DNA from: an uncultured delta proteobacterium
Lineage (GTDB): Bacteria > Myxococcota_A > Polyangia > Haliangiales > Haliangiaceae
Reading direction: 5' to 3'
DNA: 64,000 nucleotides
Assembly: GCA_900696455.1 (NCBI GenBank)
Contig: CAADGB010000043.1
Span: 1-64,000, forward strand
Shown: one piece after another, positions 38,727 to 46,378 of the stretch
Numbering within the stretch: the stretch's first letter is position 1
Layout of the letters: each line of letters opens with the position of its first letter
Position numbers and translations under genes: made by a program
The notes under the pieces: generated by a model
The model's database searches: none
What the model was told of the DNA's origin: nothing
What the model saw: only the letters and a program-made list of their open reading frames with translations

Positions 38727-39482
38727 ATGGCCAAGCACAACCACCGCCTCCCCAAGCACCGTCGGCGCAACGCCGACGGCATCCCCGACGACGTGCTCCT
38801 GCCGCTCGCCCCGGTGCAGCCGTCGTTCCTCCAGCCGCAGGCGACCCAGCCTGCGCTGCCGTACCCGTACCCGTACTCGCCTCCGCCTCTCCGCACCACG
38901 CGCGCCACGCCGAAGCGTCCCTGGTCCAGCGTGAAGAAGAAGGCGGCCGAAGCCGCCGCGGCGCTCAAGCCCGAGGCGGCGACCATCACCAAGGAGCACC
39001 TCTTCGGCGTCGGCGCCAACGCGGCCGGCGGCGTCGCCACCGCGCTCGCCGCCAACGAGCTGGTCGACAACGTCGGCGTCATGCCCATGGCGATCGGCGC
39101 CACGGTGATCGGCGGGCTCGGCTCGGCGTTCCTCAAGGGCAACTGGCAGAAGGTCGCCCAGGGCGTCCTCGGCGCGGGCGTCGGCCAGCTCGGCACCGCG
39201 TACCTGACCGAGCGCGCGCTCAAGAAGGCCGCCGCCGCGCAGAAGGAGGTCGAGCGCATCCAGCCCGCGCCGAGCGTGAAGCCGTCGAGTGACGGCAAGC
39301 GCAACGCGTACCTCGGCGGAAGCGACGACGACACCATGCACCGCGCGATGGACCGCTACGAGCGCCGCATCGACGCGATCCTCGCCGACGACGAGCCGCG
39401 GAACGCCTACGGCGATGCCGGCATCGACGGCGATGCGTGGGCCGGCGGCTACGACGGCGCCAGCTACGGCTACGCCGCGTAG
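38727..39482 (+). CDS. Gly/Ala-rich protein with central hydrophobic segments
   Basis: A 251-residue protein. A basic N-terminus (HNHRLPKHRRR) is followed by a Pro/Tyr tract, then a central Gly/Ala-rich hydrophobic part (residues 85-160: GVGANAAGGVATALAA, GVMPMAIGATVIGGLG, GVLGAGVGQLGTAYL) and a Tyr/Asp-rich tail ending YDGASYGYAA. AGGAAG precedes the ATG. The layout recalls virion or membrane-vesicle minor proteins, though no family is matched. Confidence 0.55.
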   Translation: MAKHNHRLPKHRRRNADGIPDDVLLPLAPVQPSFLQPQATQPALPYPYPYSPPPLRTTRATPKRPWSSVKKKAAEAAAALKPEAATITKEHLFGVGANAAGGVATALAANELVDNVGVMPMAIGATVIGGLGSAFLKGNWQKVAQGVLGAGVGQLGTAYLTERALKKAAAAQKEVERIQPAPSVKPSSDGKRNAYLGGSDDDTMHRAMDRYERRIDAILADDEPRNAYGDAGIDGDAWAGGYDGASYGYAA

Positions 39483-39588
39483 CGCGCACACCGAACCGCG
39501 CCCCCACACCGAGGAGAGGACCGGGGGCGCATGGCTTCGCGCGAGCCGGGGGTGGGCCTTCCCCCAACCCCCAACCGAAAGAATCCAC

Positions 39589-40008
39589 ATGGACCAGTAC
39601 GAATTCGAGACCGACGACGACACGCGCAACGCGCGCGTGCGCGTCATCCGCCACCCGGGCAACGTGCGCCCGGGCGTCTACCCGACGCGCCCCTACCAGC
39701 CGGCGGTGTACCCGGCGCCCGCGCCGATGTACCCGCCCGCGGGGTGCCCGGCGTACGCGCCGCAGCCGGTGATCGTGCAGCGCCCGGCCGTGCGTCGCTT
39801 CAGCGACCTCACCACGGGTGACATCGCGCACCTGGCGTCGCAGGCGCTCGCCGCGCTCCAGGCGCTCCCCGCCGCGCCGGCTCCGGTCGGCGCGACGGAG
39901 ACGGACGTCGCGAACCTCATCACCTACCAGGCGGCGCTCGCCCAGCACGCCAAGCGCGACGAGCAGCTCCGCACGATCGGCTCGTTCATCGCCAAGCTGC
40001 TCGGCTAG
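39589..40008 (+). CDS. Pro/Tyr-rich small protein, paralogue of 44447
   Basis: A 139-residue protein with a Pro/Tyr-rich first half (YQPAVYPAPAPMYPPAG). Its helical end (ETDVANLITYQAALAQHAKR, DEQLRTIGSFIAKLLG) is closely similar to the end of the protein at 44447. Pure duplication of the tail in two otherwise different proteins suggests a shared binding or assembly module. Confidence 0.6.
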   Translation: MDQYEFETDDDTRNARVRVIRHPGNVRPGVYPTRPYQPAVYPAPAPMYPPAGCPAYAPQPVIVQRPAVRRFSDLTTGDIAHLASQALAALQALPAAPAPVGATETDVANLITYQAALAQHAKRDEQLRTIGSFIAKLLG

Positions 40009-40025
40009 CCAACGGAGCCACCCGG

Positions 40026-40394
40026 ATGAGCACCCCTACGTACAAGGGTCCCGGCCAGCCCGCGCCGCTCGCCATCGACGGCGTCACCGGCTGGCTCGGT
40101 GGCTTCCTCGGCGGCACGCCGACGCCGGTCTACAAGACCGCGCCGCCCGTGCCGCCGCCGGCCCCCGGGCCGTGCCCGCCGTGTCCGCCGTGCCCGTCGT
40201 GCCCCGTGCCGAAGAAGCCGGAGCCGACGAAGCAGCAGCCGCCGTGCCCGGCGCCGCTGCCTCCGGCGCAGCACGATCCGTGCGGCGACGTGCCCGAGCA
40301 GCAGCTCGTGCTCGGCGACTGCGGTGACACCGTGATCCCGGTCGGCAACGGCCCGATCACGATCGTCGTCGAGCCGCGCCCGCATTGCGGCTGA
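40026..40394 (+). CDS. Cys/Pro-rich small protein
   Basis: A 122-residue protein with no helices of note. A central tract of CPPCPPCPSCPVP and repeated PPC gives about ten Cys, possible metal sites or disulfides. The end DTVIPVGNGPITIVVEPR is beta-like. CGGAG lies before ATG 40026. Unrecognised. Confidence 0.5.
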   Translation: MSTPTYKGPGQPAPLAIDGVTGWLGGFLGGTPTPVYKTAPPVPPPAPGPCPPCPPCPSCPVPKKPEPTKQQPPCPAPLPPAQHDPCGDVPEQQLVLGDCGDTVIPVGNGPITIVVEPRPHCG

Positions 40395-40428
40395 CCTGCG
40401 GCTGACCTACGGCTGACCTGCGGCCGAT
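40386..40428 (+). repeat. 11-bp tandem repeat after a stop codon
   Basis: TGCGGCTGACC at 40386-40396 and 40397-40407, TACGGCTGACC at 40408-40418, and a decayed fourth copy. The TGA of the gene before is in the first copy, so each unit offers another TGA. Confidence 0.6.
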
Positions 40429-40564
40429 CGCGTCCCGCTTCCCTCGACTGACCTGACCTGAACCCTGGCCCACCTCCGCGCTCGCGCGCGGCCTGCGCCC
40501 CCGGTCCTCCTCCTCGTCTCCTTCCTCCTTCTCTTCTCCCTCTTCCCTCCAACCAGGAGCACCC
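40429..40564 (+). other. Pyrimidine-rich leader
   Basis: Positions about 40498-40550 are nearly all C and T on the coding strand, followed by CCAGGAG and the ATG at 40565. Similar C/T tracts precede the genes at 36884 and 44866. Possible untranslated leaders or Rho-loading (rut-like) regions; no protein. Confidence 0.4.
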
Positions 40565-41899
40565 ATGCCTCCTCCGCTGACTCGTCACTGTGGTGGCGCG
40601 CGTTGCGGTAGCCACATGTCCGCGCCCGGACTGCACGGTCCGCACGGACCGTCGAGCGGCCGCCGCCCCTTCGGCCGCCGACCCGGCGTGTTCGGTCCGT
40701 CCGGTCCGTTCGGCCCGTGGGGCAACCGCCCCGCGCCGGTCGCGCCGCCGCCGATCGTCGGCGCGGCGGGCGGTCCGTCGCCGAGCTATCCGCCTGGCGT
40801 CCCGCCGCCGATCCATCCTCCCGCGCCGCCGCCGATCGTTCCGCCTCCGATCGCGCCGCCGCCCGTCGTTCCGCCGCCCGTCGGATCTGTGCCGGGCGCC
40901 GGCTACGTCGCCGACCGTCGCACGCACGCTCCCGCAGTCGCGCCGCCCGGCTATCCGCCCGCGCCCGGCTATCCGCCCGCGCCCGGTTATCCGGCCGCGC
41001 CCGCGTACCCGCCCATTCCCTCGTATCCGCCCACGTACCCGGCGACGGATCCGTTCGTCGACCCGATGGTCTACGACGGAAGCGGCGACGTCGAATGGAC
41101 CTACGACGACGACGCCGCCGCGTACGTCGATCCGTCGTGGCTCGCGTCGGGAAACCCCGCCTGGGATCTGTGGCAGGGCATGGTCGGCTCGTACCTCGAG
41201 ACGCGCAACGCGCTCGTGAGCGAGACCGGCGAGTCCTTCCCCGAGACGACGGCCGGCGACGTGAAGCGGGCCTCGCTCCTCCTCTCGCGCGAGCTGTGCC
41301 TGCCGCGCTACGACTTCGCCGACCTCGCCGCGACGCGCGCGGCCTGGCGCGACGCGCTCGCGCGCGTGCATGTCGTGTGCGCCGCCGTGCCGTGGAGCGC
41401 ACCCTATCCCGAGAACGAGCGATTCTGGCTGACCGACGCACGCGCGCTCGCCCAGCGCCTCGCGGCGATCGACCAGCGTCGCAACGCGCTCGTCGGCACC
41501 GTCGGCGGCGTCCTCACGATCTTGGGCGATCGCTCCGACCCGGTCACCACCTGGCAGGACGTGCGCGCGTTCTACATGCAGCGCCGTCTGGTCAAGACCG
41601 ACACCCGCGGCTGGCGCTACCCCGAGACGACGGTCCAGGACGCGCGCGACCTGGTCCACGTCTTCGACACCGAGGTGAACGAGACCGTCGGTTCGCTGCC
41701 GGCCGACGCGCCGATCACCCGCTGGCTCGCCGGCCACCTGCGCCGCTGGCGCCCCGTCGCCGACGCGGCCAAGGCGTACGCGCGCGACGACGATCCGGAG
41801 GCGACGTATCCGGACAACGCGCGCCTCTGGCAGGCGGCCAGGAAGATCGCCATCGCGCTCTCGGCGGCGAAGAAGATCGCGGGCGAGGTGACGTCGTGA
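40565..41899 (+). CDS. Pro/Gly-rich protein with two copies of the T-T-x-x-D-V-R domain
   Basis: A 444-residue protein. Residues 1-160 are low complexity with Pro-rich runs and tandem PPAPGYPPAPGY units. The second half has two copies of an approximately 80-residue helical domain, starting FPETTAGDVKRASLLL (nt about 41236) and YPETTVQDARDLVHVF (nt about 41620). Each has a middle Trp and ends in YPENERFW or YPDNARLW. A preceding DVRAFYMQRRLVKTDTRGW is like FFKERRPVKTG in the next gene. Good AGGAG site. Its TGA and the next ATG overlap by one base. Confidence 0.65.
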   Translation: MPPPLTRHCGGARCGSHMSAPGLHGPHGPSSGRRPFGRRPGVFGPSGPFGPWGNRPAPVAPPPIVGAAGGPSPSYPPGVPPPIHPPAPPPIVPPPIAPPPVVPPPVGSVPGAGYVADRRTHAPAVAPPGYPPAPGYPPAPGYPAAPAYPPIPSYPPTYPATDPFVDPMVYDGSGDVEWTYDDDAAAYVDPSWLASGNPAWDLWQGMVGSYLETRNALVSETGESFPETTAGDVKRASLLLSRELCLPRYDFADLAATRAAWRDALARVHVVCAAVPWSAPYPENERFWLTDARALAQRLAAIDQRRNALVGTVGGVLTILGDRSDPVTTWQDVRAFYMQRRLVKTDTRGWRYPETTVQDARDLVHVFDTEVNETVGSLPADAPITRWLAGHLRRWRPVADAAKAYARDDDPEATYPDNARLWQAARKIAIALSAAKKIAGEVTS

Positions 41900-42591
41900 T
41901 GTACCGGAACCTCGCCATCGAGCTCAAGGACGACGGCTCGCTCCACATCAAGGACGTGGCCGACCCGCTCGACCTGTGGGAGGCGACGCGTCGCTTCTTC
42001 AAGGAGCGCCGCCCGGTGAAGACCGGGCGCCACAACTTCACCTACCCGGAGACCACCAACCGCGACGTGCGGCAGCTCGCCGAGCTGTGGACGCGCGTCC
42101 ACCGCCGCCTCCTGCGCTGGGATCTGGCACGCGCCCGCCAGCACGCCGACGAGTGGAAGCAGGCGCTCTCGCAGATGGAGACCGCCACGGCCGGCGCCGC
42201 GCTCGACGCGCCCTACGCGCACAACGATGACTTCTGGCTGCGCTGGACCAAGCGGCAGGCCATCTACCTCTCGGCCGTTCGCGACATGCCGTCGAAGACC
42301 GACATGATCATCGCGTCGGTCAAGGACGCGGTCGTCCAGCTCCCGACCAACGTCGCGAGCGGCGCGCTCGCCGCCGCCGAGGCGACCGGCGCCGCCGCCA
42401 AGAAGGCGGGCGAGCTCGCGGGCGCCGCGCCACGCGGCCTCCTGCGCGGCCTGTTCGGCGGGCTTGGCGACTTCAAGGTGCCGCTCCTCGTTGGCGCCGC
42501 CGTCGTCGGCGGCGTCGTACTCGTGCCCAAGCTGCTCGCGCGGCGCACGCCGGTCGCCGTCGTGCCCGGCGCCTCGGGAGGTGCCTCGTGA
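41899..42591 (+). CDS. Tail-anchored protein with T-T-x-x-D-V-R domain
   Basis: A 230-residue protein. The domain copy is at residues about 48-125 (YPETTNRDVRQLAELWTRVH, W108-type Trp, YAHNDDFWLRW). An Ala-rich amphipathic stretch follows, then one C-terminal membrane helix (VPLLVGAAVVGGVVLVPKLL). This anchors the domain at the membrane facing the cytoplasm or periplasm. The stop overlaps the M23 gene's GTG. Confidence 0.65.
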   Translation: MYRNLAIELKDDGSLHIKDVADPLDLWEATRRFFKERRPVKTGRHNFTYPETTNRDVRQLAELWTRVHRRLLRWDLARARQHADEWKQALSQMETATAGAALDAPYAHNDDFWLRWTKRQAIYLSAVRDMPSKTDMIIASVKDAVVQLPTNVASGALAAAEATGAAAKKAGELAGAAPRGLLRGLFGGLGDFKVPLLVGAAVVGGVVLVPKLLARRTPVAVVPGASGGAS

Positions 42592-43358
42592 TCGGCGCGT
42601 CGCAGGCGATCGAGCGCGCGCCGACGTTGCTCGTCCCGATGGCGATCGGCGCGGCGACCGTCGGTGGCCTCCTCTGGTGGCGCGACCGCAACGAGCGCGC
42701 ACCGCGCACGCCCCGCACGCCCGCCACGACCGGGGACGACTTCCGCGACGACGACCTGCCGATGGTCGCGCCCGCCGCGCCGCCGGCCGCCGCGCCGTCG
42801 CGCCCGCCCGGTCGCTGGATCTTCCCGGTGCCGCGCTGGCACGGGCGAGATCCGGAGGTCTCCGACGGCTGGGGCTCGCCCCGCGTCGGCGGCAACCGTG
42901 GCGGCGTCCACCGCGGCGTCGACATCATGTTCCGGCGCCGGCACCGCGGCGAGCTGGCCGACATCTTCCCGCCGCGCGCGCCCGGCATGCCGTCGCCGCA
43001 CACGCGCGGCTACTTCCTGCCGCCCGGCACGCTCGTCCTCGCCGCCGCCAACGGCGAGGTCTGGTCCGCCGGATGGACGCCGACCGGCTACTCGGTCGTG
43101 ATTTCGCACGGCGCGCCCTGGGCGACCTACTACACGCACCTGGCGAGCCTGCGCGTCGGCGAGACCCGCCGTGGCGCCTCGCGCGAGCGCGTTCGCGCCG
43201 GCCAGCCCCTCGGCGTCGTGGGCGCCAGCCCGCGCGACGCGCGCGGCGTCGCCCACCTCCACTTCGAGATGTGGCACGGCGGCAACGGCAACGCCGCGAT
43301 CGAGCCGGCGCCGCACCTGCGCACGGCGACCATCGTCGATGCCCCGGAGGTGAGCTGA
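42588..43358 (+). CDS. M23-family metallopeptidase with N-terminal membrane anchor
   Basis: A 256-residue LytM/lysostaphin-type peptidase. The N-terminal helix (LLVPMAIGAATVGGLLWW) anchors it, followed by a Pro linker. Zn ligands are seen in HRGVDI (His108, Asp112) and HLHFE (His223, His225), with PVPRWHGRDPEVSDGWG before and ANGEVWSAGW between. It should cut peptide crosslinks of peptidoglycan. GTG 42588 overlaps the previous stop; its own stop overlaps the transglycosylase ATG. Confidence 0.85.
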   Translation: MIGASQAIERAPTLLVPMAIGAATVGGLLWWRDRNERAPRTPRTPATTGDDFRDDDLPMVAPAAPPAAAPSRPPGRWIFPVPRWHGRDPEVSDGWGSPRVGGNRGGVHRGVDIMFRRRHRGELADIFPPRAPGMPSPHTRGYFLPPGTLVLAAANGEVWSAGWTPTGYSVVISHGAPWATYYTHLASLRVGETRRGASRERVRAGQPLGVVGASPRDARGVAHLHFEMWHGGNGNAAIEPAPHLRTATIVDAPEVS

Positions 43359-44434
43359 TGTCCCGCACGATCGAAGGACTCGTGGCCGGCGGGCTCATCG
43401 CGGGCGTGGTCTGGTACGCGCGCCGCGAGCGCGACCGGGCGCGCGCCGCCGCCGCCAACGCGGAGCAGGTGGCGCGACTCGCCGACGCGCGGGCGCAGCT
43501 CGCGGTCGCGCTCCGTCACGCCGATGGCGCCGTCACCGCCGGCAACGCCGCCGGGAACGCGGCTCTCGCCGCCGCCCAGGCCGCGCACGCGGCCCGGCTC
43601 GCCCAGGCTCGAGGTGAGCTCGCCGCAGCCGTCCGGCACGCGGACGGCGCCATCGCCGCCGGCAACGCGGCCGGCGCCGCGACGAGCGACCGCCGCCTTG
43701 CCGACGCGCGGGAACAGCTCGCCGAAGCCGTCCGCCGCGCCGACGGCGCTATCGCCGCCGGCAACGCGGCCGGCGCCGCCGTCGGGACGGGACAGGCGCC
43801 GCCGGCACCGGCCGCTCCTCCGACGCCACCGCCTGCGCCGGCCTCGACGTCGCGCGCGCTCACGCGCCGGTTCGATGCCCTCTTCCTGCGCCACGGTCGC
43901 GGCATCCCGGTCGCCTACCTCCGGGCGCTCGCCGACGCCGAGAGCGGACTGAACCCCGACGATCGGCTCGGCCTCATCAACGTCGTGCCCAAGACGCTCG
44001 ACGACTACAACCGCCGTCACCCCGAGGCGCCGATCGCGCACGCGCGCATGCGCGACCCCGCGACCAACATCCGCGTCGCCGCCGACATCCTCCGCGAGAT
44101 GATCGACAGCCTTCATCGACACCATCCCGACGTGCGGAACTTGCGCGAGGACTGGACGAACCCGCGCTTCGTCGAGCTGGCCACACAGTCGTGGAACAGC
44201 GGGCACAGCGAGCGGGCCGGCGTCGGTCGCGTCGTTCGCTACCTCAAGGCGCAGCCGGCCAGCCGGCGGCCCGCCGAGATCACCGTCGACACGATCTACG
44301 AGGCCGCGATCGACGCGCAGGCCGCGAAGACCCTCTCGAACCCGCGCAAGCGCGACTTCGCCAAGCGCGTCACCACGGCCTACCTGCGCGAACGCGCACG
44401 CGATGCCCGCGAGGGCCTCGCGGTCACCACCTGA
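43358..44434 (+). CDS. Membrane-anchored lytic transglycosylase-like protein
   Basis: A 358-residue protein. The first helix (GLVAGGLIAGVVWYA) is a membrane anchor. Residues 30-145 hold four imperfect repeats of about 30 residues around HADGAIAAGNAAGA. After a Pro-rich linker the SLT-like domain starts near 170: YLRALADAESGLNP has the candidate catalytic Glu195, then LINVVPKTLDDYNRR and AADILREMIDSL. It would cleave glycan strands beside the M23 enzyme. The Gly-Leu-Met/Gln motif of classical SLT is not plain, so the call rests on the Glu block and order. Confidence 0.7.
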   Translation: MSRTIEGLVAGGLIAGVVWYARRERDRARAAAANAEQVARLADARAQLAVALRHADGAVTAGNAAGNAALAAAQAAHAARLAQARGELAAAVRHADGAIAAGNAAGAATSDRRLADAREQLAEAVRRADGAIAAGNAAGAAVGTGQAPPAPAAPPTPPPAPASTSRALTRRFDALFLRHGRGIPVAYLRALADAESGLNPDDRLGLINVVPKTLDDYNRRHPEAPIAHARMRDPATNIRVAADILREMIDSLHRHHPDVRNLREDWTNPRFVELATQSWNSGHSERAGVGRVVRYLKAQPASRRPAEITVDTIYEAAIDAQAAKTLSNPRKRDFAKRVTTAYLRERARDAREGLAVTT

Positions 44435-44446
44435 CCTGGAGCCCCC

Positions 44447-44791
44447 ATGCCTTGCTCTTCCCTCTCTCATCTCGTGACGAGCGCCCTCGACCGCGCGCGG
44501 CGCGGCGCCGCCGCTGGCTTGCGCCGAGCCGGCGACGCGGCGCACCACGCGGCCAACCGGCTCGTGCCCGACGACGAGCCGGTGACCAAGCCGGCGCCCG
44601 TCGCGCTCGTGTGCAACGCGCTCGCCGCCATGGCGCCGCTCCCCAAGCCACCCGGCACCACCGGCGACCTCGAGACCGACGTCGAGAACCTCCGCCTCTA
44701 CCAGACGGCGCTCGCCGAGCACGCCAAGCGCGACGAGCAGCTCCGCGCCCTCGGTGCGCTCGCCGCGCGCCTGGCGCCGCTCCTCCGATAG
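44447..44791 (+). CDS. Small helical protein, paralogue of 39589
   Basis: A 114-residue protein. The N-terminus is amphipathic and Ala/Arg-rich. The tail (ETDVENLRLYQTALAEHAKR, DEQLRALGALAARLAPLL) matches the tail of the protein at 39589 in most positions. CTGGAG before ATG. Confidence 0.55.
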   Translation: MPCSSLSHLVTSALDRARRGAAAGLRRAGDAAHHAANRLVPDDEPVTKPAPVALVCNALAAMAPLPKPPGTTGDLETDVENLRLYQTALAEHAKRDEQLRALGALAARLAPLLR

Positions 44792-44865
44792 CGCCGGCTC
44801 CACCCTCCTAGTCTCGCTTCCTCTCACCCGCACCTCCTTTCCCCCCCCACCCGCCTGGAGATCCC

Positions 44866-45135
44866 ATGCCCACTCCCACGCTTCCCCTCCGCTCCACGGT
44901 CGCCGGCACCGCCCGCGACGCGCGCCGCGTCCTCGCGAGCGCGTACGACACGCTTCGCGTCCACGTGCGCCGCATCGGCGACACCGCCGGCCGCACGCTC
45001 GATCGCATCGGCACCGCCGCCGAGTCCTACGTCGGCGCCAGGGTCAAGGCGCGCGTGAAGCCGCCGATCGTCGTCGCGCTGGTCACCGCCGCCGCCGCGC
45101 TCGTCGTCGGGCTCGTCGCTGCCTTCCGCAAGTGA
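44866..45135 (+). CDS. Small tail-anchored protein
   Basis: An 89-residue protein. A basic amphipathic helix (AYDTLRVHVRRIGDTAGRTL) is followed by a C-terminal membrane helix (PIVVALVTAAAALVVGLVAAF). CTGGAG before the ATG, itself after a C-rich leader. Size and layout fit a minor membrane or virion protein; no family. Confidence 0.5.
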   Translation: MPTPTLPLRSTVAGTARDARRVLASAYDTLRVHVRRIGDTAGRTLDRIGTAAESYVGARVKARVKPPIVVALVTAAAALVVGLVAAFRK

Positions 45136-45147
45136 CCGGAGCCTTCG

Positions 45148-45606
45148 ATGGAATCCCTCCTCGACAGCATCCGTATCGCCATGCGTGACGGCGCCTCCGA
45201 CGACGAGCGCCGCCGCGGCATCGCCGCGTGCTACGGCCTGGCGCACGCCCTCGAAGGCTCGCTCGGCGCCCGAGGCGCAGCGACGCTCCGCGACGTCCCC
45301 CCGAGCGACGGCCCGACCGAGGTCGTCGTGCCAGAGGTCGTCTCCCCCGACGAGCTGGCCCACGCGACCTTCGCCCAGGACGAGCCGCGCGCTCCCCATT
45401 CTCTCACCGCATGGATCGCGTCGCAGGCGCCCGGCATGTCGCCTCCCGCTCCGCGCACGTCCAACCCGTTCGCCGGCATGACGGCCGATCAGGTTCTCGA
45501 CCTGATCATCACCCGCCTGCGCGGCGCCGTCGGCGACAGCGCGCCGCCGCCGCCCGCGGGCCAGCCCTTCCGGCTCACGCTCGTGCCGGTCCCGAGGGCG
45601 CCTTGA
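45148..45606 (+). CDS. Hypothetical acidic protein
   Basis: A 152-residue protein, helical at first (LDSIRIAMRDGASDDERRRG, GLAHALEGSLG), then Pro/Asp-rich, with a short helix near residue 112 (MTADQVLDLIITRLRG). Unrecognised. CGGAG precedes ATG 45148. Its stop overlaps the next gene's TTG (TTGA). Confidence 0.5.
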   Translation: MESLLDSIRIAMRDGASDDERRRGIAACYGLAHALEGSLGARGAATLRDVPPSDGPTEVVVPEVVSPDELAHATFAQDEPRAPHSLTAWIASQAPGMSPPAPRTSNPFAGMTADQVLDLIITRLRGAVGDSAPPPPAGQPFRLTLVPVPRAP

Positions 45607-46145
45607 CTGCCGCCGACAAGAAGCCACGCCGCCGCTACGAGGGCAGGGGCATCCGCGAGCTGCGCGGGCCGCGGTCCAAGGTCGCGCTTCCCATGCAGGA
45701 CGAGGCCACGTTCCTGACCGAGCCGCGCGCGGCCTACGACGCCATCCTCGCGCGCTTCCGCGCCGCCAACGGGCCCGCCGACGCACCCAGCGAGTTCCCC
45801 AACCTGAGCGCCCGCGACGTGCGCGCGCTCGCCAACGTCATCACGTTCGCCCTGCGCAACGACCTGCCGACGCTCTCGCCCTACGACGCTGCGGTTCTCT
45901 GGGACAAGTGGCGCGAGGCCGTCACCTCCGTGCGCCAGCTCCTCGCCGATGTGCGCGACAAGGACGCGACCAACACGTCCTCGCACGGCGTCAGGTTCGC
46001 CTCGGTACTCCTCGATCATCGCGGCTGGGACCTGCGCGAGAGCCTCGTGACCGCGCTCGCCAGTCCCGGCGCGGTCTTCGAGCGCTACTGCCCGTGGCGC
46101 TCCGCGTGGGCGACCTTCGAGCGGCTCCACCCGGAGGCCGTGTGA
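45603..46145 (+). CDS. Protein with one T-T-x-x-D-V-R-type domain
   Basis: A 180-residue protein. A basic N-terminus (KKPRRRYEGRGIRELRG) is followed by a divergent domain copy at residues about 65-135 (PNLSARDVRALANVITFALR, YDAAVLWDKWREAVTSV). The FW end is replaced by VRFASVLLD. TTG 45603 overlaps the previous stop. Stop overlaps the ATG of the HTH gene. Confidence 0.55.
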   Translation: MTAADKKPRRRYEGRGIRELRGPRSKVALPMQDEATFLTEPRAAYDAILARFRAANGPADAPSEFPNLSARDVRALANVITFALRNDLPTLSPYDAAVLWDKWREAVTSVRQLLADVRDKDATNTSSHGVRFASVLLDHRGWDLRESLVTALASPGAVFERYCPWRSAWATFERLHPEAV

Positions 46146-46378
46146 TGACCGCCCGCACCAATGCCCCGGCTCGCGCCGCCCCGCCGCTGACCCTCGACGT
46201 CGCCGAGGCGCGCGCCGACGTCTGCACCGTGGCCGAGGTCGCGCGCTGGCTCGGCGTCGACAAGAAGACCGTCTACGACGCCGTCCACCGGCGCGAGCTC
46301 CCCTGCGCGCGCCTCGGTCGCCGCGTCCTCCTCTCGCGCGCCGCGATCACCGAGTGGCTCGCCGGGAGGCTCCGATGA
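46145..46378 (+). CDS. Excisionase-type helix-turn-helix protein
   Basis: A 77-residue protein. CTVAEVARWLGVDKKTVYDA, then VHRRELPCARLGRRVLLSR and ITEWLAGRL, is the HTH_17/excisionase pattern (winged HTH of the MerR-like type). Such proteins direct excision or repress transcription of mobile elements. It is coupled by overlaps to both neighbours and lies 2.9 kb before the integrase. Confidence 0.75.
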   Translation: MTARTNAPARAAPPLTLDVAEARADVCTVAEVARWLGVDKKTVYDAVHRRELPCARLGRRVLLSRAAITEWLAGRLR

